Shown in pieces: positions 46,618-56,497 of a DNA stretch of 64,000 bases. Source of the stretch: JAWKIW01 sp046331175 (lineage in GTDB: Bacteria > Actinomycetota > Acidimicrobiia > Acidimicrobiales > Acidimicrobilacustridaceae); assembly GCA_046331175.1 (NCBI GenBank), contig JAXLRI010000010.1:1-64000 (forward strand), in the 5' to 3' direction. Numbering within the stretch: position 1 is the first letter of the stretch; every line of letters begins with the position of its first letter. The translations under genes were made by a program, and so were the position numbers. The notes beneath the pieces are model-generated. The model was not told the DNA's origin and ran no database searches. It saw only the letters and a program-made list of their open reading frames with translations.

Positions 46618-47541
46618 TCAGTCGGCGGGCGCCGGGCCGTCGTCGCGGGGCGGTGCGCCGAGCAGGGCCAGCTCGTCGGTGTCGGGGTCGTACACGCCAA
46701 CGCGGTCCCACGCCCTGATCCGGAAGAGGTCGCGGACGAGCCGCAGTGCGTCGCGGACCACCTTCACCGTGGAGCGCGACGAGTTCTCGACCCGCACGGG
46801 GACCTCGTTGAGCGACAGGTGGTAGCGCTCGACCAGGTGGTACACCTCGACGTCGAACGCGAAGCCGTCGACGTGCGAGTGGGAGAACACGAGGCGGGCC
46901 ACGTCGGAGCGGAAGGCCTTGAGCCCGCACTGGGTGTCGCGGTGCTGGCCGAGCAGCACCGCCTTGGTGAGCAGGTTGATGGCGCGGCCACCGATCTCGC
47001 GGAGCCGCCCCGCTCGCACGAGCGTGGTTGTGTCGGTGTGGCGCCGGCTGCCGACCACGACGTCCCAGCCGTCCTCGACCTCGTGGAGCAGGCCGACGAT
47101 CTGGTCGGGGGCGTACGAGAGGTCGGCGTCGGTGAAGGCCACCACCCGTCCGCGCGCGGCCAGCATCCCGGCTCGGACCGCGGCGCCCTTGCCCCGGTTG
47201 ACCGGCTGTCGGAGGACCTGGTCGGCCCCTGCGTCCTCGGCCCGCTCGGCGGTCCCGTCGTGGCTGCCGTCGTCGACCACGACGATCTCCAGCCCACCCT
47301 CCATGGCGACCTTGTCGAGGTCGTGGCGCAGGCGCTCGACGGTGGCGCCGATCCGCTCCTCTCGGAAGGCAGGAACCACGACCGTCAGCCGCACGTCGCC
47401 CGGGGGCGTGGGCCGCGACCGCCGGCGGTCGAGGTCGGTGCGCAGCTGGCGGCCGCGGGCGCGACGTCGACGGAGGGCCACGCCGCTGATCACGACCACC
47501 GCGGCCACGGAGGCGCCGCCGACCACGGCGCGCCGCGTCAC
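46618..47541 (-). CDS. Family 2 glycosyltransferase, membrane-anchored (dolichol-phosphate sugar synthase-like)
   Basis: A 307-residue protein with an N-terminal membrane helix (about 6-22) and a GT2 domain. VVVPAFREE, VVDDGSHDGT and FTDADLSY (the DxD metal site) and the acceptor stretch GSRRHTDTTTL are typical of dolichyl/polyprenyl-phosphate glucose or mannose synthases. It would charge a lipid carrier with a sugar for enzymes acting outside the membrane. Its GTG start overlaps the stop of the next large membrane gene as GTGA, which links it to that GT-C-like protein. Confidence 0.9.
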   Translation of the reverse strand: MTRRAVVGGASVAAVVVISGVALRRRRARGRQLRTDLDRRRSRPTPPGDVRLTVVVPAFREERIGATVERLRHDLDKVAMEGGLEIVVVDDGSHDGTAERAEDAGADQVLRQPVNRGKGAAVRAGMLAARGRVVAFTDADLSYAPDQIVGLLHEVEDGWDVVVGSRRHTDTTTLVRAGRLREIGGRAINLLTKAVLLGQHRDTQCGLKAFRSDVARLVFSHSHVDGFAFDVEVYHLVERYHLSLNEVPVRVENSSRSTVKVVRDALRLVRDLFRIRAWDRVGVYDPDTDELALLGAPPRDDGPAPAD

Positions 47542-50504
47542 GGCGCGCCCGGGGGCGATCCGCCGGCCGGCGGCGAGCTCGGGCCGGGCTCGGTGCGGCG
47601 CTCAGGATCGGCGTCGGGTGCCGACGAGGACCCAGGAGCCGGCGGCGACGAGCCGTCGGGAGCCGCCTCGGATGCCGGTGCCGCCCAGGCGGCGGCCGGG
47701 TCGGTCGGCGGTTCGCCCTCGGCGGGCATCGGCTCGAGCGCGGGCACGACGACGGCGCGGTGCTCGGCGGTGGGCGCGCCGCTGCCCGTGGACTCCCACG
47801 CCTGCGTCTCGTCGGCGCTCAGCGACACGTCGAGGTCGGCGAGGGCGGCGGCCGCGAGCGCCGCCTCCTCGGCGGCAGAGGCCTTGCGAGCGGCTCGGCG
47901 CTCGGCCCACGACGGTGGCAGGACGACGGCGGGCAGCTTGAACAGGGCCACGACCCCTGCGATGCCCAGCAGCGTGAGCACCCACGCCAGCCAGTCGATC
48001 TTCGTGTAGCCGTAGGACAGCTCGACGTGGTCGGACGTCGGGACCACGACCATCAGGTTGGGCGTCACCCGGTACGGGCCGTCGGCCCCCGACGCCTTCC
48101 AGTTGGGGAAGTACGACGCCTTGACCAGCATCGGCGTGCCGGGCTGGGACACGTCGAAGGAGATGGTGTCGGTGCTCTGCTGGACGTTCGACACCGTCAC
48201 CGGCGTGGTCGACTCGAGCTTGGGCGTGGTACCCCGGGGCACCCGCTGCCAGTCGGCGGGACCGCTCTCGGCGAGGTAGACGTCCCACGCGCTTCGGTCC
48301 TGGTACCAGTCCATGGCCGCGAACTGCCAGGGCGACCCGGTCTTCTTCTTGGGCTCGGACCCGGTCGCGGTGGTGAGGTAGTCGGCCGGGTTGTCGCGCT
48401 CGAGGTCGGTCACCACCGCCGGCTGGTAGGGCAGCGGCTCGACGAGGTCGGCGCCCTTGTTCAGCTCGTAGACCTTCCACGGGCCCGACGACCCGACCGG
48501 CGTGAGATCGGGGTGGGCATCGGCGAACTGCTGCATGCGGTCCGAGATCGCCATGTAGTACTTCGTGCCCAGCATCTTGAGGTGCTGGATGCCGAGATCG
48601 AAGTCGGACGAGGACGGCGGGCCGGGCGTGTAGGGCAGGTCGCGCTGGGCGTTGGACGGACCGGTGGACAGCTGGTCCTGGTTCATGAAGTGGTAGGGCG
48701 TGGTGCCCGAGGCCTCGAAGTAGAGGCCCTCCATGGAGCCGATGCAGCCGTCGGTCCAGAACGGCAGCAGCATGAGCGCCATCGGGGTGCCGTAGCGGTC
48801 GTGCTGCTCCTCGTGCTCCCACATGGCCCGGCCGCAGCCCTGGGTCTGGCCGACCCGGGCCATCTCCTGGGTGATGTCGTGGTACTCGGGGTACGCCGGC
48901 TTGCCCTCGTAGCCGGTGAAGTTCCAGCTGGCCCACGAGGGGATGAAGCTCGACTCGGTGGTGGAGAACGGACCCCACCGGTAGGTGTTCGTGGCCGTGT
49001 CGACCGCGCCGAACGGCATGGCTCGCAGCGGCATGGCGACCACGCCGAGGCCGAGGCACATGCCCAGCACGGCCGTGGTGCCGGTGATCGACTTGAGCGG
49101 CTTGGTGACGTCGCGCGCGAACAGAAGGGCCAGGAGGCGGCCGATCTCGGCGATGCCGATGGCGGCGAGCAGGTACAGGGACAGGTAGTAGAAGGGCAGC
49201 AGCCGGGCGTTCCACAGCCGCAGCTGGGGCATCACCACGAACAGGATGGCGAAGGTGGCCGCGGTGAGCCCCCAGAACATGCCGGCGCGACGGGCCCAGA
49301 TGAGCGACAGCACGAGCCCGGCGGCGGCGATGATGATGACGTAGCTGAGCTTGGGGCTGTCGACGAGCTGCGGGTCGAGCTTGTCCCGGTCGAACAGGTA
49401 CGTGGAGTACCGCTCGATCTTCTCCCAGCCCATGTCGTTCATGTACTTGTGCTGCAGGTAGAAGGGCACCGTCCACCACGCCGTGAGCAGCCCGCCCACG
49501 GCCAGCACGGGCAGCCACACCTTCACCCGCTGCCAGCCCGAGGTGGCCAGCCCGAGCACGACGACCACGCCGAGGGCGCCCCACAGGTAGTTCTCGCCGC
49601 TGCTGCGCGCCAGGAGGAGGAACGCCACGATGGCGCCGACCGCGGGGACGGCGAGCACCAGCCAGCGCTTGAAGCGCCACGCCGGGTAGAGCGCCAGGGC
49701 GATCGCCGTGCAGACGATGGCGAAGATGAGCGGGATGAGGTGGCACAGGCCGGTGAGGGCCAGCAGCACCGCGGCCCAGCCGCGGAGCCGCCCCGTGCGC
49801 AGGCCACGCAGCAGCACGCCGAGGTACAGCACGGCGAAGGTGAGGGCGATGGAGAAGGCGAACTCGCCGGCGAGCGTCGACGGGATGTTGCCGCCGTAGA
49901 TCGAGAACGAGCGGTCGAACAGGAAGACGGTGGCGCCGACGGCCAGCAGCGGTGGGCCGGGGAAGGGCAGGTCGGTGAGCTTGCCGAAGGCCCAGGCCGC
50001 GATGGGCAGCGTGAGCACGCCGCTGATCGCCACCAGCTTGAAGGCGATGCCGTAGGGGATCACCAGGCTGAGCAGGGCGATCATCAGCGACGGGACGACC
50101 ATGTAGAACTGGTAGGCGGGGAAGCCGTCGTACCAGTCGGGGGTCCAGCCGGCGAGGCGACCCTCGGGCAGCAGGTGGTCGCGCAGGAAGGCCGGTCCCC
50201 ACACGTGGGCGCCCATGTCGCCACCCGCCGGCGTGTTGTTGGCGAAGACGTTGCCCGGCCCCAGCTGGACGAACGTGAAGATCACGCAGGCGGCCACCAC
50301 CACCAGCGACAGCAACATCGGCACGTAGCGGTCCGACGGCATGGTGGCCAGCTCGTCCCAGGCCCGGCCCAGGCGCCCGCGGCGACGGGTGCCGGACGCG
50401 GCACCGCCGATCGGGTCGGGGTCGGTGGCGGCGCGCTCGGGCGCGACGTCGATCGACACGGCGGCCAAGGGGCCGGCGACGGGGGTGGCGGAGGCGTCGG
50501 TCAT
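47538..50504 (-). CDS. Large multi-spanning membrane protein, GT-C / PTPS-related family
   Basis: A 988-residue protein with about 12-14 membrane helices in residues 60-480 and one near 860. The first periplasmic loop GGDMGAHVWGPAFLRDHLLP and YDGFPAYQFYMVVPSL match the family annotated as 6-pyruvoyl-tetrahydropterin-synthase-related membrane proteins, which are GT-C-like. Residues about 490-840 are a large extracytoplasmic domain, and the tail is Pro/Ala/Ser-rich. It likely transfers a sugar from the lipid carrier made by the coupled GT2 enzyme. I start it at the ATG at 50504; no good ribosome site is seen there. Confidence 0.8.
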   Translation of the reverse strand: MTDASATPVAGPLAAVSIDVAPERAATDPDPIGGAASGTRRRGRLGRAWDELATMPSDRYVPMLLSLVVVAACVIFTFVQLGPGNVFANNTPAGGDMGAHVWGPAFLRDHLLPEGRLAGWTPDWYDGFPAYQFYMVVPSLMIALLSLVIPYGIAFKLVAISGVLTLPIAAWAFGKLTDLPFPGPPLLAVGATVFLFDRSFSIYGGNIPSTLAGEFAFSIALTFAVLYLGVLLRGLRTGRLRGWAAVLLALTGLCHLIPLIFAIVCTAIALALYPAWRFKRWLVLAVPAVGAIVAFLLLARSSGENYLWGALGVVVVLGLATSGWQRVKVWLPVLAVGGLLTAWWTVPFYLQHKYMNDMGWEKIERYSTYLFDRDKLDPQLVDSPKLSYVIIIAAAGLVLSLIWARRAGMFWGLTAATFAILFVVMPQLRLWNARLLPFYYLSLYLLAAIGIAEIGRLLALLFARDVTKPLKSITGTTAVLGMCLGLGVVAMPLRAMPFGAVDTATNTYRWGPFSTTESSFIPSWASWNFTGYEGKPAYPEYHDITQEMARVGQTQGCGRAMWEHEEQHDRYGTPMALMLLPFWTDGCIGSMEGLYFEASGTTPYHFMNQDQLSTGPSNAQRDLPYTPGPPSSSDFDLGIQHLKMLGTKYYMAISDRMQQFADAHPDLTPVGSSGPWKVYELNKGADLVEPLPYQPAVVTDLERDNPADYLTTATGSEPKKKTGSPWQFAAMDWYQDRSAWDVYLAESGPADWQRVPRGTTPKLESTTPVTVSNVQQSTDTISFDVSQPGTPMLVKASYFPNWKASGADGPYRVTPNLMVVVPTSDHVELSYGYTKIDWLAWVLTLLGIAGVVALFKLPAVVLPPSWAERRAARKASAAEEAALAAAALADLDVSLSADETQAWESTGSGAPTAEHRAVVVPALEPMPAEGEPPTDPAAAWAAPASEAAPDGSSPPAPGSSSAPDADPERRTEPGPSSPPAGGSPPGAP

Positions 50505-50640
50505 GAGGGGCTGGTGCGGTGGGGGCGTTCGGGGCGCGCCGGACGGCGGGGCTCGCCGAGGACAACGCATCTTCTCATCCGCGAGGTTCCCGTGGGGCGC
50601 ACGAGCGCCGGTTCGTCGCCCGACGGGCGGTGGGACGTGG

Positions 50641-51579
50641 TCACGCGCCGATGCCGCCGACCAGCATGACGACCGCCGTGAGGTTGAACGCCAGGTGGGC
50701 CACGATGGCCGGGCCGAGGCGGTCGGCCCGGTGGACGAGGAACGCCAGCACGAGGCCGAAGATGAACAGGGCCGGTAGCTGGAGCGGCTGGAAGTGGGTG
50801 ATGGCGAAGAAGGCCGAGGAGCCCAGCACGCCGACCGTGGCCCCCCAGCGCCGCTCGATCACCTGCATGCTGAGGCCGCGGAAGTAGAGCTCCTCGACCA
50901 GCGGCGCGGCGATGCCGACGACGAGGACGAGGGTCAGCACCGCCCATCCGTCCGTCGCCCGATCGGTCAGCTGCCGGGCCTCGGCCGACACGTCCTGCTC
51001 GCCGGCCACCTTGAAGACCAGCCAGTACAGGCCCTGCACCATGACGATCTGGCAGGCGATCCCCACCGCGATGCCGACGGGCAGGTCGATCAGGCGGAAC
51101 CGGAGGCCCACCCAGCGGACCAGCGCCGGGATGCCCTGGCGGCCGTAGCGGTACCCGACGATGGCCACGGCCGGCACCAGGAACCCCAGCCAGAACGGCA
51201 GCTGGGCGAGGAAGTAGGCCCACAGGGGCAGGTCGGCGAGGCTCTTGAGGACCTCCACCGGGTCGCCGACCGCGAGGTGGCCGGCCGCCTGGCCGACGGC
51301 GGCCCCGTTCCCACCCGGGGCGTAGAGGTCCCAGCCCGACATGACCAGGGGGATGTACGCGACCGCCCCGAGGATCTGGGCGGCGACGAAGCCGGCGATG
51401 ATCGCCGCCAGGCCGAACGGGGGCGGCAGCGGACCGGCTGCCCCCTCGACGACCGGGCTCTCGTCGAGGTCGTCGGGGGACCCGTCATCGTCGACGTCCC
51501 GTTCGGAACCGTCCTCGTCGACGTCCTCGTCGGTCGGCTCGTCGGCGGGCGCGGCGGCGCCGGGGCGGGAGCGGGGCAC
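50641..51579 (-). CDS. CPBP-family intramembrane protease
   Basis: A 312-residue membrane protein with about eight helices. The catalytic motifs are VEELYFRG (EExxxR), FAITHF and AHLAFN. The first 40 residues are acidic and soluble (DEPTDEDVDEDGSERD). Family members resemble CAAX proteases; their substrates are mostly unknown. The GTG start at 51579 is seven bases after TATCGT. It is divergent from the DUF3499 gene, each with its own leaderless-type box. Confidence 0.88.
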   Translation of the reverse strand: MPRSRPGAAAPADEPTDEDVDEDGSERDVDDDGSPDDLDESPVVEGAAGPLPPPFGLAAIIAGFVAAQILGAVAYIPLVMSGWDLYAPGGNGAAVGQAAGHLAVGDPVEVLKSLADLPLWAYFLAQLPFWLGFLVPAVAIVGYRYGRQGIPALVRWVGLRFRLIDLPVGIAVGIACQIVMVQGLYWLVFKVAGEQDVSAEARQLTDRATDGWAVLTLVLVVGIAAPLVEELYFRGLSMQVIERRWGATVGVLGSSAFFAITHFQPLQLPALFIFGLVLAFLVHRADRLGPAIVAHLAFNLTAVVMLVGGIGA

Positions 51580-51586
51580 GGCGGCG

Positions 51587-51592
51587 ACGATA
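51587..51592 (-). promoter_or_regulatory. Leaderless-type -10 box of the CPBP gene
   Basis: TATCGT on the minus strand, seven bases before the GTG at 51579. Confidence 0.5.
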
Positions 51593-51663
51593 GTGCCGGG
51601 CTCCCCCACCACCGACCCGACCGACGGGCGCGGACCATCCGCGTCCGGCTCCGGGGCGGCCGA

Positions 51664-51669
51664 TAGCGT
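51664..51669 (+). promoter_or_regulatory. Leaderless-type -10 box of the DUF3499 gene
   Basis: TAGCGT, seven bases before the ATG at 51677. Confidence 0.55.
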
Positions 51670-51676
51670 TCGTCGC

Positions 51677-51907
51677 ATGACGCGCCTGTGTGCTCGGCCG
51701 GGCTGCAACGACCCGGCGGCGGCCACCCTCGCCTACGACTACTCGCAGCGCACGGTCTGGCTCGACGACGCCGCCCCCGAGGGCCACCCGTCGACGTACG
51801 ACCTGTGCCGGCGCCACGCCAACAGCCTGTGCGTGCCCATGGGCTGGCAGCTGCGCGACCGGCGCAACCTGGTGCCGGCCATCGGCGCCGACGCCAAGGC
51901 CTCCTGA
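51677..51907 (+). CDS. DUF3499 family protein
   Basis: A 76-residue protein of an actinobacteria-specific family. C5, C10, C44, H47 and C52 (CARPGC, YDLCRRH) suggest a small zinc ribbon. The ending RHANSLCVPMGWQL matches the family pattern H-xx-xLtaPxGWe. Its function is unknown; in other actinobacteria it lies near phosphomannomutase genes, as here within 5 kb. The short size and the TAGCGT box seven bases upstream fix the start. Confidence 0.85.
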   Translation: MTRLCARPGCNDPAAATLAYDYSQRTVWLDDAAPEGHPSTYDLCRRHANSLCVPMGWQLRDRRNLVPAIGADAKAS

Positions 51908-51963
51908 GCGCCCCCGACCCCAGGAAGGCCGCGCTGCTGACCCGGTTTTTCGCCGGCGTCTTC

Positions 51964-51969
51964 TAGGCT
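51964..51969 (+). promoter_or_regulatory. Leaderless-type -10 box of ftsH
   Basis: TAGGCT, seven bases before the ATG at 51977; the same hexamer precedes secA. Confidence 0.55.
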
Positions 51970-51976
51970 TGACGCC

Positions 51977-53971
<1,995 letters not shown>

Positions 53972-53996
53972 GCCCGGGCGTCCGAACCACCCGGGC
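53972..53996 (+). terminator. Hairpin directly after ftsH
   Basis: GCCCGGG and CCCGGGC are perfect inverted complements around an 11-base loop, starting one base after the stop codon. No T tract. The next gene converges on it. Confidence 0.5.
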
Positions 53997-54079
53997 TGGT
54001 CGAACCGCCCGGGGCGTACTGTCGCGCCTGGGCGGGGCGTGGCCGGGGCGTGGGGCGGTCGGGACCTCGACGCGCCGGG

Positions 54080-54565
54080 TCAGCCGTGCGAGTGGTCGTG
54101 GGCGCCGTGGTCGTGGTCGTGGGCACCGTGGTCGCAGCCCTCGGGGACCGAGCCGGGCTCGCGCAGCTCGGCGACGGTGGCCCACAGGTCGGTGGCGTTG
54201 ACCGGCCCCACGAACGAGGCCCGCACCACGCCGTCGGCGTCGGCCACCACCAGCGTGGGCACGGCATCGATCCCGTAGCGGTGGTGCAGGGCGCCCTGCG
54301 CCCCCACCTCGACGTCCTGGACGGCCACGACCGGTGAGTCGAGGGCGTCGGCGTTGCGGACCACGCCGGCACAGGTGTCGCAGGTGGACGACGAGAACAC
54401 GACGACGAGCCACTCGGCGTCGGGGCGCACGAAGTCGGCCCGGTCCAGCTGGGCCGGCACCGTCCAGCCGGCGCTGGTGGGTGCGTCGGGCTTGCGGCGG
54501 GACAGCACCACCGCCACCACGGCCGCCACCGCCACCACGGCGAGGGCGACGAGCAGGCGATCCAC
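54080..54565 (-). CDS. Membrane-anchored thioredoxin-like protein with His-rich tail
   Basis: A 161-residue protein with a membrane helix (about 4-21) and a thioredoxin fold. The active site is CDTC (C62, C65) and the cis-proline is P103 in AVPT. The last 15 residues are rich in His and Asp (HGAHDHDHGAHDH), with C144 just before, and could bind metal. The domain should face the outside, so it may reduce disulfides or act in metal handling or cytochrome maturation. The GTG start follows TAGCCT by six bases. Confidence 0.85.
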   Translation of the reverse strand: MDRLLVALAVVAVAAVVAVVLSRRKPDAPTSAGWTVPAQLDRADFVRPDAEWLVVVFSSSTCDTCAGVVRNADALDSPVVAVQDVEVGAQGALHHRYGIDAVPTLVVADADGVVRASFVGPVNATDLWATVAELREPGSVPEGCDHGAHDHDHGAHDHSHG

Positions 54566-54571
54566 GTCCGC

Positions 54572-54577
54572 AGGCTA
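54572..54577 (-). promoter_or_regulatory. Leaderless-type -10 box of the thioredoxin-like gene
   Basis: TAGCCT on the minus strand, six bases before the GTG at 54565. Confidence 0.5.
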
Positions 54578-54630
54578 CCGACGGCGGTGCGGCCCGGGCG
54601 AGGCGGCCGGGCGCGAGGCGCCAGGACGAG

Positions 54631-54714
54631 CCCGACGAGCCCGATGACCAGTCCGACGAGCCCGACGATCAGCCCGACGAGCCCGATGACCAGCCCGACG
54701 AGCCCGACGAGCCG
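54631..54714. repeat. 21-bp intergenic minisatellite, four units
   Basis: Units begin at 54631, 54652, 54673 and 54694, each made of CCCGACGAG followed by a 12-base variant. It lies in the 201-base gap between the thioredoxin-like and DUF5719 genes. On the minus strand one frame reads as LVGLVIG repeats, but I see no start codon for it. Confidence 0.8.
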
Positions 54715-54766
54715 CCGGCAGGACCGGGCTGCGGACCCACTGGTCCCGCGAGCGGCGACCGGCCGA

Positions 54767-56497
54767 TCAGGGGGGTGGGGCCGCCGCCGTGGTGGACGAC
54801 GCCGCGGTCGTGGTCGACGAGGAGGCGGGGGCGGTGGTGGTCGACGATCCATCGGCCGCCGAGGTGGGCGGCACCGAGCTGGACGTCGTGGAGGAGCCGG
54901 TGCCGGCGGGGGCGGCGCCGACCGTGGGCAGCGGGACGGAGCCGCCGACATCGAGGTCGCCGAGCGGCACCGACGTGCCGGGCAGGGCGGGGACGGTCGA
55001 CACGAGCGGTGGGGCCGGCACCAGCGAGGTGGTGCCCTCGACCGGCAGGGCCATGGCCTCGCTGCGGTCGGTGGGATCGGTGGTGACGACCTCGGTGGCC
55101 ACGACGACCGGGCCGGTGGCCTCGACGACCAGCGACGTGCCGTCGGGCTCGGGCAGCCCACCGGCGTCGAGGGTGGCCTGCCCGCCGGGCGGGAGGCTCC
55201 GACCGGAGAAGCCCTCGACCGGGCCCCGCTCGCCGCCGCGGACGGCGCTGATGGTGACCGAGGCCGGATCGGACGACGACGGGTTCACCACGGTGACGCG
55301 GGTGGCAGCGGTCCCGGGGCCGCCGGCGGCGGCCACCAGCCACCGCGTGGCCTGCAGCGGGGAACCGAGCGCGTAGGAGACGCCCCGCTCGGGGGCCGAG
55401 CCCTTCGCCTGGACGACCCGCTCGACGACGACCGCCGGGCCGTCGGCGGTGAACACCTCGGTCCACCGCCGGACGCCGAGGGGCACCCGGCGGTCCTGGG
55501 TGAGCGAGACGATCGTGTACTGCCGCGGCCGGACCGTGACCTCGTACGGCTCGACGCCACCACGGGTGGCCTCGTCCTCGACGTGGACCTGCACGAGCGC
55601 GGTCGACGGCTGGTCGCCCGGGTTGAACAGCACGTAGGACTCGTTGACGTCGCTGCCCTCGACGAGCTGGGCGCCGCCGGGGAAGACCCACACCGGCGAC
55701 GGCTCGGGGGCACCCAGCGTGAGGCCGACGCCCCGGGCCTGGCCGTCCTGGCCGTCCCACACCTGCACCTGGTCGACGACGACCCGGCCGGAGCGGACCC
55801 GCACCGTCGAGGCCACCTCGGTGCGCACGGTCACGACGTCGGTGATGTCGACGGGAAGCACCTTGCCGCCGGGGACCACCAGGCCCTGGTAGGGCTGGGG
55901 CGTGCGGCCGCCGTCGTCGGTCTCGAAGGTGAGGTCGACCACGGCGTCGTCGGGGAACGGGTTGAAGACGCTCAGCACCTCGCGGGCACCGCGGCGGGTG
56001 GCCCCGGCGGGGAAGTACCACCGGCCTCCCGGGGTGGAGGCGCAGGGCGCCACGGCCTGGCCGTCGACGCCGCGGACGCGGTGCTCGACCGCCACGCCCC
56101 CACCGTCGGCCTCGACCAGGGCGGCCGCCCACGGCGCGGTGACCAGCTCGCTGAGGACGGTGTCGCGCCGCGCGCCGGCGGGCAGCTCGAAGGTCCGGCG
56201 ACGGGTGTCGCCCTCGCTGGGGAACGCGGTGACGACCACCTGCAGGGCAGCGGTCCCCGTGTTGGCCACCGTGATGGTGTGCTCGGCCACGCCGTCGGCC
56301 CTGCCGGTGGCGGTGCCGCCGGCGCAGTACCAGGTGGTGGACGGGGCGCCGGCCGGGGCGGCCACGGGCATGAGGTGGTCGACGTCGACGGTGGTGGCGC
56401 GGGTCGACGCCTGATCGTCCTGGCGGTGCTGCACCACGCCGCCGGCGACCAGCAGGCCGACGATCACCACGAGCGCGGGCGTGCGCCAGGCCCTCAC
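54767..56497 (-). CDS. DUF5719-type exported protein
   Basis: A 576-residue protein with one N-terminal membrane helix or uncleaved signal (about 5-22) and a long extracytoplasmic part built of beta-sandwich-like repeats (EHTITVANTGTAALQVVV, REVLSVFNPFPDDAVVDL, ESYVLFNPGDQPSTALV, TRVTVVNPSSSDPASV), ending in a Ser/Thr tail. Such proteins are found next to large GT2/GT-C glycosyltransferases in actinobacteria, as here. Its GTG start overlaps the glycosyltransferase stop as GTGA. A structural or glycan-linked role at the surface is inferred from that context. Confidence 0.8.
   Translation of the reverse strand: MRAWRTPALVVIVGLLVAGGVVQHRQDDQASTRATTVDVDHLMPVAAPAGAPSTTWYCAGGTATGRADGVAEHTITVANTGTAALQVVVTAFPSEGDTRRRTFELPAGARRDTVLSELVTAPWAAALVEADGGGVAVEHRVRGVDGQAVAPCASTPGGRWYFPAGATRRGAREVLSVFNPFPDDAVVDLTFETDDGGRTPQPYQGLVVPGGKVLPVDITDVVTVRTEVASTVRVRSGRVVVDQVQVWDGQDGQARGVGLTLGAPEPSPVWVFPGGAQLVEGSDVNESYVLFNPGDQPSTALVQVHVEDEATRGGVEPYEVTVRPRQYTIVSLTQDRRVPLGVRRWTEVFTADGPAVVVERVVQAKGSAPERGVSYALGSPLQATRWLVAAAGGPGTAATRVTVVNPSSSDPASVTISAVRGGERGPVEGFSGRSLPPGGQATLDAGGLPEPDGTSLVVEATGPVVVATEVVTTDPTDRSEAMALPVEGTTSLVPAPPLVSTVPALPGTSVPLGDLDVGGSVPLPTVGAAPAGTGSSTTSSSVPPTSAADGSSTTTAPASSSTTTAASSTTAAAPPP

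Noticed and set aside
54566..54766. A small hydrophobic protein (LVGLVIG repeats) on the minus strand
   Set aside because: No start codon or ribosome site precedes the repeat in that frame, and the frame continues into the thioredoxin gene.
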